Below are positions 1 through 10,900 of a DNA stretch of 64,000 nucleotides, piece after piece. A model generated the notes under the pieces. That model was not told the DNA's origin. It was given only the letters and a program-made list of their open reading frames with translations, and searched no databases. The DNA comes from Ancylostoma caninum. Taxonomy: Eukaryota > Nematoda > Chromadorea > Rhabditida > Ancylostomatidae. The stretch covers positions 744,001 to 808,000 of the forward strand of contig JBAJFG010000475.1 in assembly GCA_037903475.1 (NCBI GenBank), in the 5' to 3' direction. Every line of letters begins with the position of its first letter. Positions within the stretch are counted from its first letter, which is position 1. The translations under genes and the position numbers were made by a program.

Positions 1-30
1 ATTTAAAAAAAAAACCACGGTTAGACTCAC

Positions 31-2524
31 CTTGGCAGCCAAAATTGAATCAGCAACCTGACTGTCACTGAGTTTCAGCTGAAAGAGATCTTGAAGTTAT
101 ACCGCCGACCGAGAGCACGAAAATTACGACCAACCTCGTCGAAGATGTCCTTCTTATTTCGGAGCCAGTACTTTTGGTGATAATCTTCGGCTTGATAAAA
201 TTTATCCAGCTTTACGACATAGGTTTCTATTTCGCCAAACTTCGCCTGAAAATAAAAACAAAGAGTTGCTTACCCTGTTTAGCAATAGCTATAGCCAGTT
301 CCAAAAATGAAATGGGCTGAAAATTTGTGCCACCTCCTACCAGCACGAGTACCGCTAAATTTTACGCGTTGATTCCGCTTCAATATCATACCAACTGCTT
401 CCCTTGTGAAATGGTCTTTGTATAGAATTATAATAGAAACATACCTAATAGGATGCTCGTAAACTTGAAGAGAATTTTAAAGACAAAAAAATCAATAGCG
501 AATTTTTTTTCAAAGTTTGATTCCTTTTGATCCTTTTCAATTTCGATTTAGATTTTTTAACGTTAGATTTTTCAAGAACACATGTGCAGAGTTTGGACTT
601 TATTAAAGCGAGTTATGGGAAGTACCAAAAACATTATTTAGGTTTTTTGCTATCCCAAGAAGTGACCATGAAACCCGTAGCAAGCAGTGTGCAGAAAAAA
701 CAACACAACAGATAGAGCATGGAGAAAACCGTTTTTTTTATAAGAGGGCTTAATTTAAAGTTTTCGACCCACTCCAAAACACTTCTGAACGGTCTTATAC
801 TTTGCATATCTGCTTGTTCTTTATTCCCCATACATTCCCTTCCAATATAGTTGTTTTCTTGTGGCCATGACTGGTCAGACTTTTTCTCATTTCACCAAAT
901 TATCAGTTTGAAAAGAAAGTATCCTTTGCCTGAATACATTATTTTGCGCAAAGTAATGAAAACCAACACAAGCACCCATGCTGTAACTGTGTTTGTCCAC
1001 TTCTTTGCAAGACAACATTCATGGGAACAGTTTAGTACAAAGGTTCTGGGAAGGTGGCAGTATTTTAAGGCAATGAATACTCTCTTGGCGATGCGACTGC
1101 ATTTCAGCGATTGAGAGCTCACGTATGACAGAATGGAGAGAATAGGCTTGCATAGAATGATCGTGTTTCCAACTTCAGATTACAATGCTTGACTTATACA
1201 AATCAAGTTGCTTTTTACCGTAAATGTGATGGTCCCGCCCGACAATGTGAGATATGTAAAGCTGAGTCAGTCTCGACATTATCGTCGTCACTATGTATAC
1301 TCAAGGTTGTACATTCATCATTCATCCACGTTGTTTGCACTCTGCCGTCAACAATCAAAAAAAAAAACACACACACACAGGATGGTGAAGAGTCAGAAAA
1401 GAACCTCCGCCAAAATTTGCTTGTGGAAAGCTTGGCTGCATGCGTCAGCCTCACTGGAAAGCAAAAAGGCTGTGAGTGCATTTTGTCATATTCACTGTCA
1501 GATGGAAACAGTAACACAACTGGACGGAATTAACATGTGTTTGAAAAAAAATTCTTTCGAAGCTGAAAGAAAGAGAAATGCAAGAACTCTGCCAGTAGCC
1601 AAGAGAACCTTCCCAGGAAAATGCTAGCTTAAGAAAAACTGTAATTATCGTTGACGCATATTCGAGCTGACAATTCGCAAGAATTGACCAGGATTTGTGT
1701 CTTTCTGTTATTTCTATTTGAAAGGGTTTCCTTAAAGAAGCATAGGGTAATCGAAATCTGCTCCGCTTTTCTCAACGAAGCATACACTTGCATATCCAGA
1801 GGGTTACTGGGAAAGCACAACACTAAAAAAATCTCCCACAGGCAATGGGTCCATAGGGCGTAGATGTGAGCAAACGCTTTTGCCTATCTTACACTAAGCC
1901 CGGGACCGCATGCATCAATGAGATCATCCATGGTAAACGTGTTGACACTATACAAACCTACGCATCGTTAACATGTCGCGGCAATACGTTTACCCTGGGT
2001 AATCTCAATGATACATTCATGCCCTGGAGTTCACTCAGAACTCAGGAATTATAATACTTTCCTATGCTTTGTAGATAGACAAACCTTCGCTTGAGCATAG
2101 GTTTCCTCGGCAACCTTCTTCTCGTCATCCGTTTCGTAGAGGATGGCCGACTGGTACTGCTTCTTCCGCCGCTCGGCTGGGTTGTGGTGAGACCAGAAAA
2201 AGTCGAGCACTTGCCTATAGGAGATCAGTGATGGGTCGAACTGGACCTCGGTCACCTCTAGAAAATAAAACTATTTTTTACAGTCTCAATAGAAATTTGA
2301 GAAAAGAAGTATCACCCGTGTGATCACCAATGTTCCTGTAAGTGGGGTTGACGGTAGTTCCACCTGCGTACCCGACACGGGTCTTTTTCACTCCTTTCAA
2401 CTAAATGATATGTAATTGAGTGCAACCATACTGAATGAGCGAGTGTTTCAAGACTGCTCACCTTAGCGAAGGCGGACTCGCCCCAGAAGCACTGCATACC
2501 CAGGTAGGCACGAGAAAGCGACAT
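31..2524 (-). CDS. msra-1: Peptide methionine sulfoxide reductase A (MsrA), 3' end outside the window
   Basis: The enzyme reduces methionine-S-sulfoxide in proteins and free methionine with thioredoxin, a cytosolic or mitochondrial oxidative repair function. Five exons are readable on the minus strand: 2524-2462, 2400-2316, 2257-2085, 245-135 and 78-31. All have GT-AG borders and phases that add up to 160 codons. The start MSLSRAYLGMQCFWGE carries the catalytic Cys (residue 12) of the GCFWG motif, here with Gln in place of the first Gly. Exon 2 has the conserved RVGYAGG, exon 3 has EVQFDP and SYRQVLDFFW, and exon 4 has FYQAEDYHQKYW, the substrate-pocket region of MsrA. A large intron (246-2084) separates exons 3 and 4. 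The donor after base 31 shows that at least one more exon lies off the left edge. I start at 2524 because TTTCTAG, a plausible trans-splice acceptor, lies one base upstream. The frame is also open upstream to a Met at 2626. The family assignment is very secure; the symbol follows the C. elegans orthologue. Confidence 0.93.
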
Positions 2525-3935
2525 TCTAGAAATGGCTTTGATGACGTTAGAAGGCGCAGATCCCATTTCGGGCGCAGAGAACGAGTGTGAAGTTCGAATC
2601 AATGGAAACGGCATAGAAACAAACATGCATACCTTTACATCTAGTACACTAATTACGTTCCCGTATAGAACTGGGGAAATACCTCATTTAGTGATGCTCA
2701 GTCACCATAGCCACCAGCATAACAACTCATGAGCGACATGAGTACGAGAAATAAAGTTACAATTGATCGGATACTGATGATTCAATTACATCCCCTCCGA
2801 TTCAGCAGAAGAGGATATGTATTTGAACGGTAAATTCTTTTGTATAAGGCAACAAATTTGAGCATTTGTTTACGGAAAAAAATGAAAAGAATTGCTGCCA
2901 CCTAGTCCAAGCAAGTTGCAATATCTACCCCGTAGTAGCTAAATTTCCTAAATTTTCCAATTTCAAAAAATATACAATTCCAAACGTACAGTTCACAGAA
3001 AATGAGGAAGAACATTTGTTTCATTTTAATACACCGTCCCAGCTGAGGCTAGTTTTTCAGATTTTCACGCAGAGGTTTTCAGGAGATCACAACGCTATAC
3101 TCGATTCCATGCAGTTGCAATTTGGAATATGAAATATGCGATTGATTTTTGCAATTTTCGAGACCCAACTTTTGGGGAGCTTGTGGGGCGGAGCAGAGGC
3201 GAGAGGTGGGGGGGGGGGGGAATCATACAGTGAATTTCTCGTCATACATGAAGCGCAACATCCATTCTGTTAAAAAGTTAATGATGAGGAGTTTTTATGA
3301 AGAGTAGGAGATTTTTTAGAAGAAACGCTTCCTGTAGTGCATTATTTAGAAACCTCGTCCTTTCTCCTTGCCCCGCCCCCGTGCCCGCCCATAAACTCCT
3401 CAAGAATTGGAGCTCAGGAAGTGTTTTTTCATTAGCTTTGTATGGAATCATGTATTGCACCTTTGTGATAAGCAGCTTCTGGAGAATATTTCCACGTAAA
3501 AATTTCAAAAGTGATGGGAAGATACCTTTAATCTTCCGTGAGCAAACTGCAAACTGTTGTAGGGATAGAAATTGAAGCCACTAATTCAGATCAGCCGTGT
3601 TGCACTGACACAATCTTTCTAAAGAAGCAATTATTCATGCAACCCAATTAATTCAGTTATTCAGATCGCCACATATATGAGAGAAGCAGCCTAACACTCT
3701 AAATCCCGAAGAATAATGGAACAAATGGAATGACGGGGCTATGCACACAGAGGTTTGGTGTGATCAGTGGTTATATGTGGACGAACGATGGCTGATGCAA
3801 TGATAACGAAAGTTGACGGCGGAAAAGAGAGTGATAGCCGCTCTGGCGATTAGAGAGCGAGAAGATTTCGGTCCAGCAAGACAAGAGTATGAAACCTACA
3901 TGTTTCGAGGTCATAGTGTGTGTTAACCAAAATTT
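2525..3935. other. Intergenic region upstream of msrA
   Basis: No coding exon was recognised. The stretch should hold the msrA promoter, but no defined element can be named. It contains a run of 13 G at 3208-3220 and a GC-rich patch near 3360-3390. Open frames here are short and show no family motif. Confidence 0.5.
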
Positions 3936-3939
3936 CAAG

Positions 3940-4012
3940 CGCCACAGTACATTACATATACATTACATTATATACATTACACATACATTAGATTACAATA
4001 CAGTATGTCTTA
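3940..4012. repeat. Short tandem repeat of CATTACATA-like units
   Basis: About seven imperfect units of 8-11 bases built on TACATTACATA follow one another, drifting into TACATTAGATTACAATACAG at the right end. It is simple-sequence DNA with no sign of coding. Confidence 0.7.
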
Positions 4013-4319
4013 CATTGGCCAGATTTCAATAAGCACTTAAATTTCTGCACATCCTCCTGAATACCTCCAGAGATTCGAGGATGAATCTTTCTTGGTTATC
4101 CGGTCATGTTTCAACATCTTCCACAGATATCAAGCTCATGTGTCGATTCACGAATTGCTTTGAAAACCGTGAAGCAATTATTATTCTCAAAAGACAGAGG
4201 AGAATGACGTTTCTCTGGAATGACTTCAATTCTCTTTACGTAAGTTGTAAACATCTGAGCACTTAGCACAAAATGAACGATTCAGCCCGGTGTTCTGGCC
4301 GTATTACCATGATTTCTAG

Positions 4320-4570
4320 GTTTAATATTAGTTTGGTGCATAGTCAGTGCGGCTTTTTTCGCGACTGCTTTTCTCGTTGAAAAATAATGCTTCTTGAACG
4401 GTTTCTTAAAGTAAACAATCCTCTTCTTTCGTTTGGTAACAGGTCTACCGAAAATCTTACCCATATTTACCATCTCATGCTCTACTTCGGGGAGGCTTGG
4501 AATGCAGCACAGTCATTCCCTGATCTCAACGAAATTTCGGCCGAAAAAAATCAACAAAGCCAAGTCGAAA
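4320..4570 (+). repeat. Repeat copy 1 of an inverted pair (partner 4990-5260)
   Basis: This segment matches the reverse complement of 4990-5260 over its whole length at roughly 70 percent by eye. Shared landmarks are TTGGTGCATA, CGCGACT-CTTTTCTCG, AATCCTCTT, and TTGGAATGCAGCACAG followed by TATTCC-like sequence. The plus-strand reading of this copy is interrupted by stops. The two copies face each other across about 420 bases. The family is unknown to me; a dispersed repeat or decayed transposon coding region is most likely. Confidence 0.65.
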
Positions 4571-4713
4571 AATATTTTAGTTCATGTCGGAAGGTATAAC
4601 ACTACAGATGAAGAGGGAAGAGCTCTACCACCAAATTTCGACGACCAGGAACTCTTGGCAGGCATGGAAGGGAAGAAGTTCGACTGACGATATTCCTCAC
4701 AAGTGGAGCCTGC

Positions 4714-4962
4714 TTGTTTTGCTACGGGAAATCGGTGGAAATTGAACATTGTTCCTGCCTGGAAGTTCGTGCTGACTCACTTAGCCAATCTCCATGCTAT
4801 CCTGAGCCTTTTGAGAAGAAAAACCATGGTGGAATGGTCCATATCAAAGAGTTCAGACAGCATTCACGCTGTAAAGCTTTCGCCCTCTTCCAGGCGGCCC
4901 AAAATTCCTGGTGCTTCGAATTTGATGGCCAACCTCTTCGTTCTTCTTCTGTAAAGCTTTGA
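4714..4962 (+). pseudogene. Unrecognised open frame between the inverted repeat copies
   Basis: An 82-codon open frame rich in Cys (CYGKSVEIEHCSCLEV) lies in the spacer of the inverted pair and ends in TGA. It reads like protein (balanced composition, no low complexity) but I do not recognise the family and see no good splice sites. Its position suggests part of the same decayed mobile element. It could also be chance. Confidence 0.2.
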
Positions 4963-4989
4963 AGCTCATACCTTATTAATATGAACAAT

Positions 4990-5260
4990 CTTTCAAATTA
5001 ACCTTGCTGATTGGTCCATTTTTGAAAGGCTCACTGAGATCGGGGAATAACTGTGCTGCATTCCAAATTTTCCCTAAGTGACAGAGCACATTATGACAGA
5101 TGTGGATGCGGTTTTCGATAGCACCTTCAATAAGTGGGAAAAGAGGATTGCTTTCATAGAAAAACCACTTGAGAAGCTTCAATTTTTTATCGAGAAAAGA
5201 AGTCGCGAAAAAGGCCGCATTAATTATGCACCAATCTAATATTATACAAGGTGTGCTTCG
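4990..5260 (-). repeat. Repeat copy 2 of the inverted pair, with an open minus-strand frame
   Basis: This is the partner of 4320-4570 in opposite orientation. Unlike copy 1 it keeps an open minus-strand frame, part of a 178-codon ORF from 5512 to 4976. The best-conserved protein block is around HLGKIWNAAQLFPDLSEP. No catalytic motif or family was recognised. A conserved frame in one copy and a broken frame in the other suggests the repeat once coded for protein. Confidence 0.5.
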
Positions 5261-6349
5261 ATGATACCGGATGTGGGTCATGATGAGGCGAAAGTGGGTG
5301 GGCAATGTGTCTGCGATTGGTTCAATCAAACCCTTGCTCCGCCCTTCAGAACCTACTCGCACTAATTCGCGCGCGATTTCACCATACTTGCCCACGCAAA
5401 TTTGAATGTAAGTGAAGACGAGTTGACGCCGAAGAGTGGGAAAACACCCACCCCATTTTGCCTCATCATGACCCTCACCCGATGGTACCCACATGTGTGC
5501 ACGTAACCTCACAGTAAAATGTGAAAAGGTGAAGATTGTAGCGAACGTCTGTATGTAAATGATTCAAAATTGGCAATGATCAGCAATTTTACCTTCAATA
5601 AATCCTGATTGTCTGCATCTTTTTTCCCCACTGTACATAGTTACGCGCGAATCCTAATTTATTTTACGGGTGGAGATTACGGTAAGACGGCCAATTAACC
5701 GCACTGAACATTCATACTGTGAACTTAGCAAACAAGTGTGTTGTGAAATAGAAACAATAGAATCGACGAAGAAATGCAGCGTCGAGGCAAGCCAGGGAGG
5801 GCCTTAATTTCCCGTTCATGGATTTCGTTCTAGGAAGAAATGAAGTGAAACGTCAAAGCGCTGATCGGCTAATAAAAATGTAGCAAGTTAGGCAGCGAAG
5901 AAGTTGCACCTCTAGATTCCAGAATCCATTGATTTTGGGAATCTCCTGCCTCATTAACAGTAATGGTTGCGGAGTCACGAAAGTCTTCGCCGCCGCGGAG
6001 TCAGTTTTGGAAGATTATTTTAGAAAATTAGTTAAGAAAATAAAAATAATTTTAAAAGAATCTAAAACCAACTTTCTGTCCAAAAATGCCAAACTTTCTC
6101 GATTATTCTCAGTAGAACATTACCTAGCGCCGTTACCACCTCTTGGAGTTCCGAAGACTCCATAATAATTCCGGATTCGAGAGCGGTGTTATGTGGTAAC
6201 CATCTAAACTAGATTACTGGCCCTTACTTGTTTGGTAGAATGGTAACTATATAACTCCTTTGTGTTGTCAATGCCAAAAGTTGTCCACGTTTTACTAGTT
6301 AGCAGGAAACAGTTGTAGACCGAGTTAAAAACAGGACAAATCATAAAGA
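5261..6349. other. Intergenic stretch with no recognised feature
   Basis: Apart from the 5' part of the minus-strand frame ending at 4976, I see no coding exon, tandem repeat or terminal inverted repeat here. An AT-rich patch lies at about 6020-6080. Confidence 0.4.
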
Positions 6350-6740
6350 ATGTGTGCGTTAGTCGCGCGTCAGACGCACGCATTCATTGGTGAAGGCTTT
6401 TCCATAATCGCGGCGAGACCGCAAACGGGTGCATCTCACTACTGTGTCATGGCTCCGTCACGGCTATCCTTCATCATACAAAAAGTTATTCATGCTTGCG
6501 GCACGTCGAAGTTCACGCGCCTAGACAAAACTCCACGAAGTTTTCGCGCCGACCCAAAGCGGCGAAAATGGAAACGCGGTTTGTTCGCGCGGCAGTCGCA
6601 ACGGCGAAACTAGGAACAGTGCTGACCTGGCAGGATTTGTCTTCTACCTCCTTCCTTTGCACTGTGTATCGGAGCGTAAACTTTGACGCGCCGCAAGCAT
6701 GAATAACTTTATAGGCGCACGCGCGTAGAACGCACGCATC
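6350..6740. mobile_element. MITE-like element, family with GTGCGTT..CGCGCGT ends (copy 1)
   Basis: The left end (TGTGTGCGTTAGTCGCGCGT, 6351-6370) is repeated as an imperfect reverse complement at the right end (near ACGCGCGTAGAACGCACGCA, 6719-6738). Inside lies a second, better inverted pair, 6482-6518 and 6677-6713, which share AGTTATTCATGCTTGCGGC with about 34 of 37 positions matching. A related copy is at 10886-11091. There is no coding capacity. It may be an element with compound ends or one nested inside another. Confidence 0.55.
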
Positions 6741-7960
6741 TTTTTTCGAATCTAATAATCTGGTATGCAAATCAGAGCTGCGCAGCGGATACATAGTACA
6801 GATCTTCCCACACCTCGTCACGAGACGAGATCGAATGATTGATAGTCAGGTACGATTTCGGTTGAGTTACTCAAGTTCGAAGATAATTCGAAGAAGTGGA
6901 TTTCTGCACGGAATTAGCAGAACGGAAGAGCTCATATTCAGGAAGTGAGTGATAGGAAGTGCAATCCAACTGATGTTTTCTCTTGGTCAAAGTGCTAATA
7001 GATGGAAAAAATTCGATAAGTTTGGCCAGTCGTCTTCTGAATTTTTTCAAAAATAGAATAGAACTAAACATTTCATTGAACACGGCATGAATCGCGCTTT
7101 CAGGAAACATTAGCCATAGCATAGGCGTTCAGGACCGTGTTCACTGTGTCGAGGAAAAAAATGGTGGGGGGCATATGCATTTTTTAGCCAATGTTGCAGC
7201 TTGAGTGATGATCTTTCAGGATCAGACCAATCAGGAAGAGGGAACCAAACATGAAAAATCGGCAAGAGCTGCTCATTTTCACTCAGAATGATTCGTACGG
7301 TTGTAAGTATTACGGAAGCATTGGGCTATAACTGTGCGCAGAAGCATTTGGATTCAGCTTTGAAGAGGGGTCCCATCACAGGAATATTTACGAATCTTCT
7401 GATTTCAATTCGAAAGGTTGCAGCACAAAATGGATGAATTTATTTTTATTTATTTCACTATTTGATTTACTGCTGAACTTTACTCGAAGTTCAAAATGTT
7501 ACAGCTTCAGACACATGGATGAATTGCTGGAAATCTGCCTGGGGAAGAAGCCAGACGCTGGGAAGTCGCAAACACCACGAAAAGCTGCATTGCGATGGAA
7601 AATATCCGATGGCCGTCTTTGTGTGTGGTTGCGGGCAATGTACGCGCCTACGCCTATTTTACAAATTTCTTGCGAAATTTCGTCAATTGACTCTTGCGCC
7701 GTTGTAGTTTAGAAGTATGGACGCAAGTATCCTCAACTCAGAATTTGGTTGTCTGTAATTCAGGACCTGGCCCATGTTGTTGCTTATTTGGTTGGGTAGT
7801 TTTTGGCTTGTTGGCTCAACTTGTCTGTGAAAGTTTAATGTTTTTGTTTTTGTTGCTGTTGTTGCTCGAGTATCTACCTTCCTCCTCCTCTCGGGACCTC
7901 CTATGTCAAGGAGCGAGTGCCGTTTTCAGTGGGGTTTAAGGATTGTACTTGTTCAATTGT
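6741..7960. other. Region upstream of the COA3-like gene
   Basis: No exon was recognised. The stretch should contain the promoter of the plus-strand gene pair. I see no clear TATA box at a meaningful distance, as is usual for trans-spliced nematode genes, and no repeat. Confidence 0.4.
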
Positions 7961-7974
7961 TCGTTTTTCTTTAG
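7961..7974 (+). other. Candidate spliced-leader trans-splice acceptor of the COA3-like gene
   Basis: TCGTTTTTCTTTAG is a good nematode 3' splice site and lies 11 bases before the ATG at 7986. No upstream exon encoding a sensible N-terminus was found, so the site probably accepts a spliced leader rather than a cis exon. This is inference; transcripts would decide. Confidence 0.55.
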
Positions 7975-7985
7975 TTTCGGATGAG

Positions 7986-10900
7986 ATGTTTCTCCGTGTA
8001 GCATTACGAACGCGGAGTTTTCTTACACGTCAGCTTCCTGTGTATAGATGCGCATCCACAACTCCTACTACGACGCACACTGGATCAGGTAAGATTTTGT
8101 GTTTTTTTTTTTGACATGTAGTTGAGTGTGGTGGTCTGGACCCGCTAACACGCTCCGCACCGCCTGTAACACGAAGCAGGAAGTTCGATCGAGAATGAGA
8201 CCGGTGGTACCTGTACCATGTACGGATTTACAGGTAGAGTGCCCAGACGAGGCGATGCGGCACTGCGAGCAGGTGCGGCACCCATTGCTGGACCCCCTGG
8301 CGTCCTCCCCTGGTTGGTCCTCACAATATCCTGGATTCTCCAGAATATTGTGAGGACCAACCAGGGGAGGACGCCAGGGGGTCCAGCAATACGCAGCAAA
8401 ATATATACTGTCACACAATGTTTGTGACGCTGATCCCGAATCTGTTTTCGTTCGTTATCTGCATCGGAACTCTTCGTGAAGAGCTACGTGGCAAATTCTC
8501 GGCTTGTCTAGACCGAATCTGACTCCTGAGCCATATTTTGTGGGAAATATGAGCGAAAACCATTTCATTCTTCTCAGCTATTTGGAATTTATTAATGCTT
8601 CCGAAGCTTTCCTAAATTCGGATAAGTTTCCGCGATCTTTTGGCAGAATTTATCCAGGGAGGCAAATTCCGCCTGCCTTGGGCAAGGTGGAATCGTGCCA
8701 CGTAACTCTTCACAGAAAGTAGCACAGCAAAAACTGAAAACTAATTTGAGATCACCATCACAAACTGCATATGACAGTATGCATTTCCTTACCAGTTGTT
8801 AGACCCTCTATCCTTCCATAGTGAGCATTACTAAAAAGTTTTTTTTTAATTTTAGATGTGCAAACGCGAAAAGATGATGATATGCTAGAGACTATCGATA
8901 TTGAAGACCTTCCTCGTGCGCAAAAAAGGTTCGCAAAGCAGTTCGAAAAGGTAAAGTTTGGTCTCTTCCTCCGTGTTTTATTTCTCATTAGGAAGCTTAG
9001 AGAAAGCCCGTAAGTGATGCGGAATTCGAAAATGTGCTGGCGTTCCAGCATCAATCTCCCTGCATTTCTTATATGGTTTATCCCAGCTAAGCTGAAAAAT
9101 ATTATGTTGGAACAATCTTTGGGCTTTAAGAGAAAACCTTGCTTGTTGCAACATTTGCTCCCAAATTCGGTAATGTATCCAGTGGACGCTGCAATGTCGT
9201 GAGCCTTTTCTGCGTACATTTGGGCTGACTTCATGACGTTTTTCATCGTTACTTAGTCATTTCTTGATTTTCTTTGCTGGAAGGGCGTGTGAGAGGGCAT
9301 ATGCAGAGGGGTTGATCGTGCCCCGGCAAGTGGAGGTCAGGTGCGCTTCTGCGGCCTGGCTGAGTTTGCACGATCGAAACGTTAAGCGACCTTCTACACA
9401 GTAAACGACTTTAGAAGTAAAAATTCCCGTGAGTGATGCCTTTATAGGCCCATTTTTATTAGTGTTTTCCAAGGGTCTCACGAAAAAGTCACGGTGATTA
9501 GCTTCGAGTTGAGATGTTGGTTCTAGGGCAGTAGATCAGTTTTCTTTTCTAAAACATCTTTATCATTGGAATTCTTGTGTATCAGGACTGGTAGGGGTGC
9601 ATTCAGGCATAAAAACAGAGAACACTTCTCTGCAAAAATGTCAACGCCGTTTTAGCCCTTCATCTACATCATACTTTATTGCTTGCATGGAGAAGAAAGT
9701 GAAGAATAACCTTCTGCATGAGTCCATTTCCCAGTCCCATTTATAACACTTGGGAACTTTAGACGTATCTCCTCCAGGAAAGAGACATAAAAACGGTGTC
9801 TGTGAACGTTTGGAAGTATATTTCAGGTTAAATCGACCTCGCAGTGGGTACCTGAGAGCGTGCTCACGAATCATTAGTACTTTTCCAAAAGTTTTTGTCA
9901 AAGCCAGCGCATTACTTCGTTTATGAAGGCTTTTGGCCTACACACCTACTTCACGCTTCTTATCCCCAGAAATTGGCTCGTTGAAGTTATGGTATGCTAG
10001 CTGATCGTATTCACGTGGATATTTCATTTCATATATGTGCTGTTATAAATTCATTACCCGCTGCATTCGAATAGCTGCCTTAGTAGGCCCTCTGATGCGA
10101 TTCTGGAACGATTTTTGTGCATGCCTGCATCCACACTCTGTATTGATTCGCGCTTGCCTTTGCAATTAATTTTGTTTTTTATGTCATTCTACGACGAATC
10201 TGAGAGATGTTGCCATGAAGTTTCTTACATTTAACCAGATTTGCACATAACAATATAACTGAAACCATTGGTCCACAAGTGTTGGCAGACATTTTGCAAC
10301 AACCATCATCAAATTTGATTTGCGTTCTTTTGTGCAGTATAATTCAGGGGTTTTGATATGCATTCACATGAGTACTGTGATTTAAGACTTCTACGCGCCA
10401 CCGTTCCTAAGCTTTTTCTCAAGTGGTGTAGTCCAAGTCAACCATCAGGGGTCACCATACCCAAGTGCATGTTTTGGGTCATATGAACCAAGCTCATGAA
10501 CCCATATAATGAGAAAAACAACAAATTTGGGAAGCTATCGTTTTGCCGTATGCATACTGAGGAAGCGGTAATGAGCAGAATTAATCGATATATTCCCCAT
10601 TTCTCCATCAGCAGTGCTGTTTAATTCAGGGGAATAATCTATGCAATTTTTCCGGCTGCATAGCTATAGGTTTAGCCCAAAAGTCAAGGTCGTTGTCTAA
10701 AATGTTGTAATAAAATTAGAACTTTTCTTTTTAATCGTTTTACTTCGAAGAGTTTCCAGTTTATATTATACTATACTTCACTCCATCTTTTTTTTTTTTG
10801 TAGGTGCTGGTTCACTTGTTGTATCGAACTACATATTCTGAATCAAGGAATCCTCTACCGCTGTTGTAAGAGCAATTTACACTAAACGCGTGTGTTAGTT

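Noticed and set aside
1189..1627. Overlapping frames of 100-139 codons on both strands in the msrA intron
   Set aside because: They contain an A-run and a CA-rich tract, lack family motifs and lie within the large msrA intron.
8758..9246. 162-codon minus-strand frame
   Set aside because: It overlaps exon 2 of the COA3-like gene antisense and has no family; the plus-strand exon explains the region.
9329..9384. GC-rich hairpin with GATCGTGC arms as a possible small RNA
   Set aside because: The stem is only eight pairs around a loop of about 40 bases; no known RNA family or promoter was seen.
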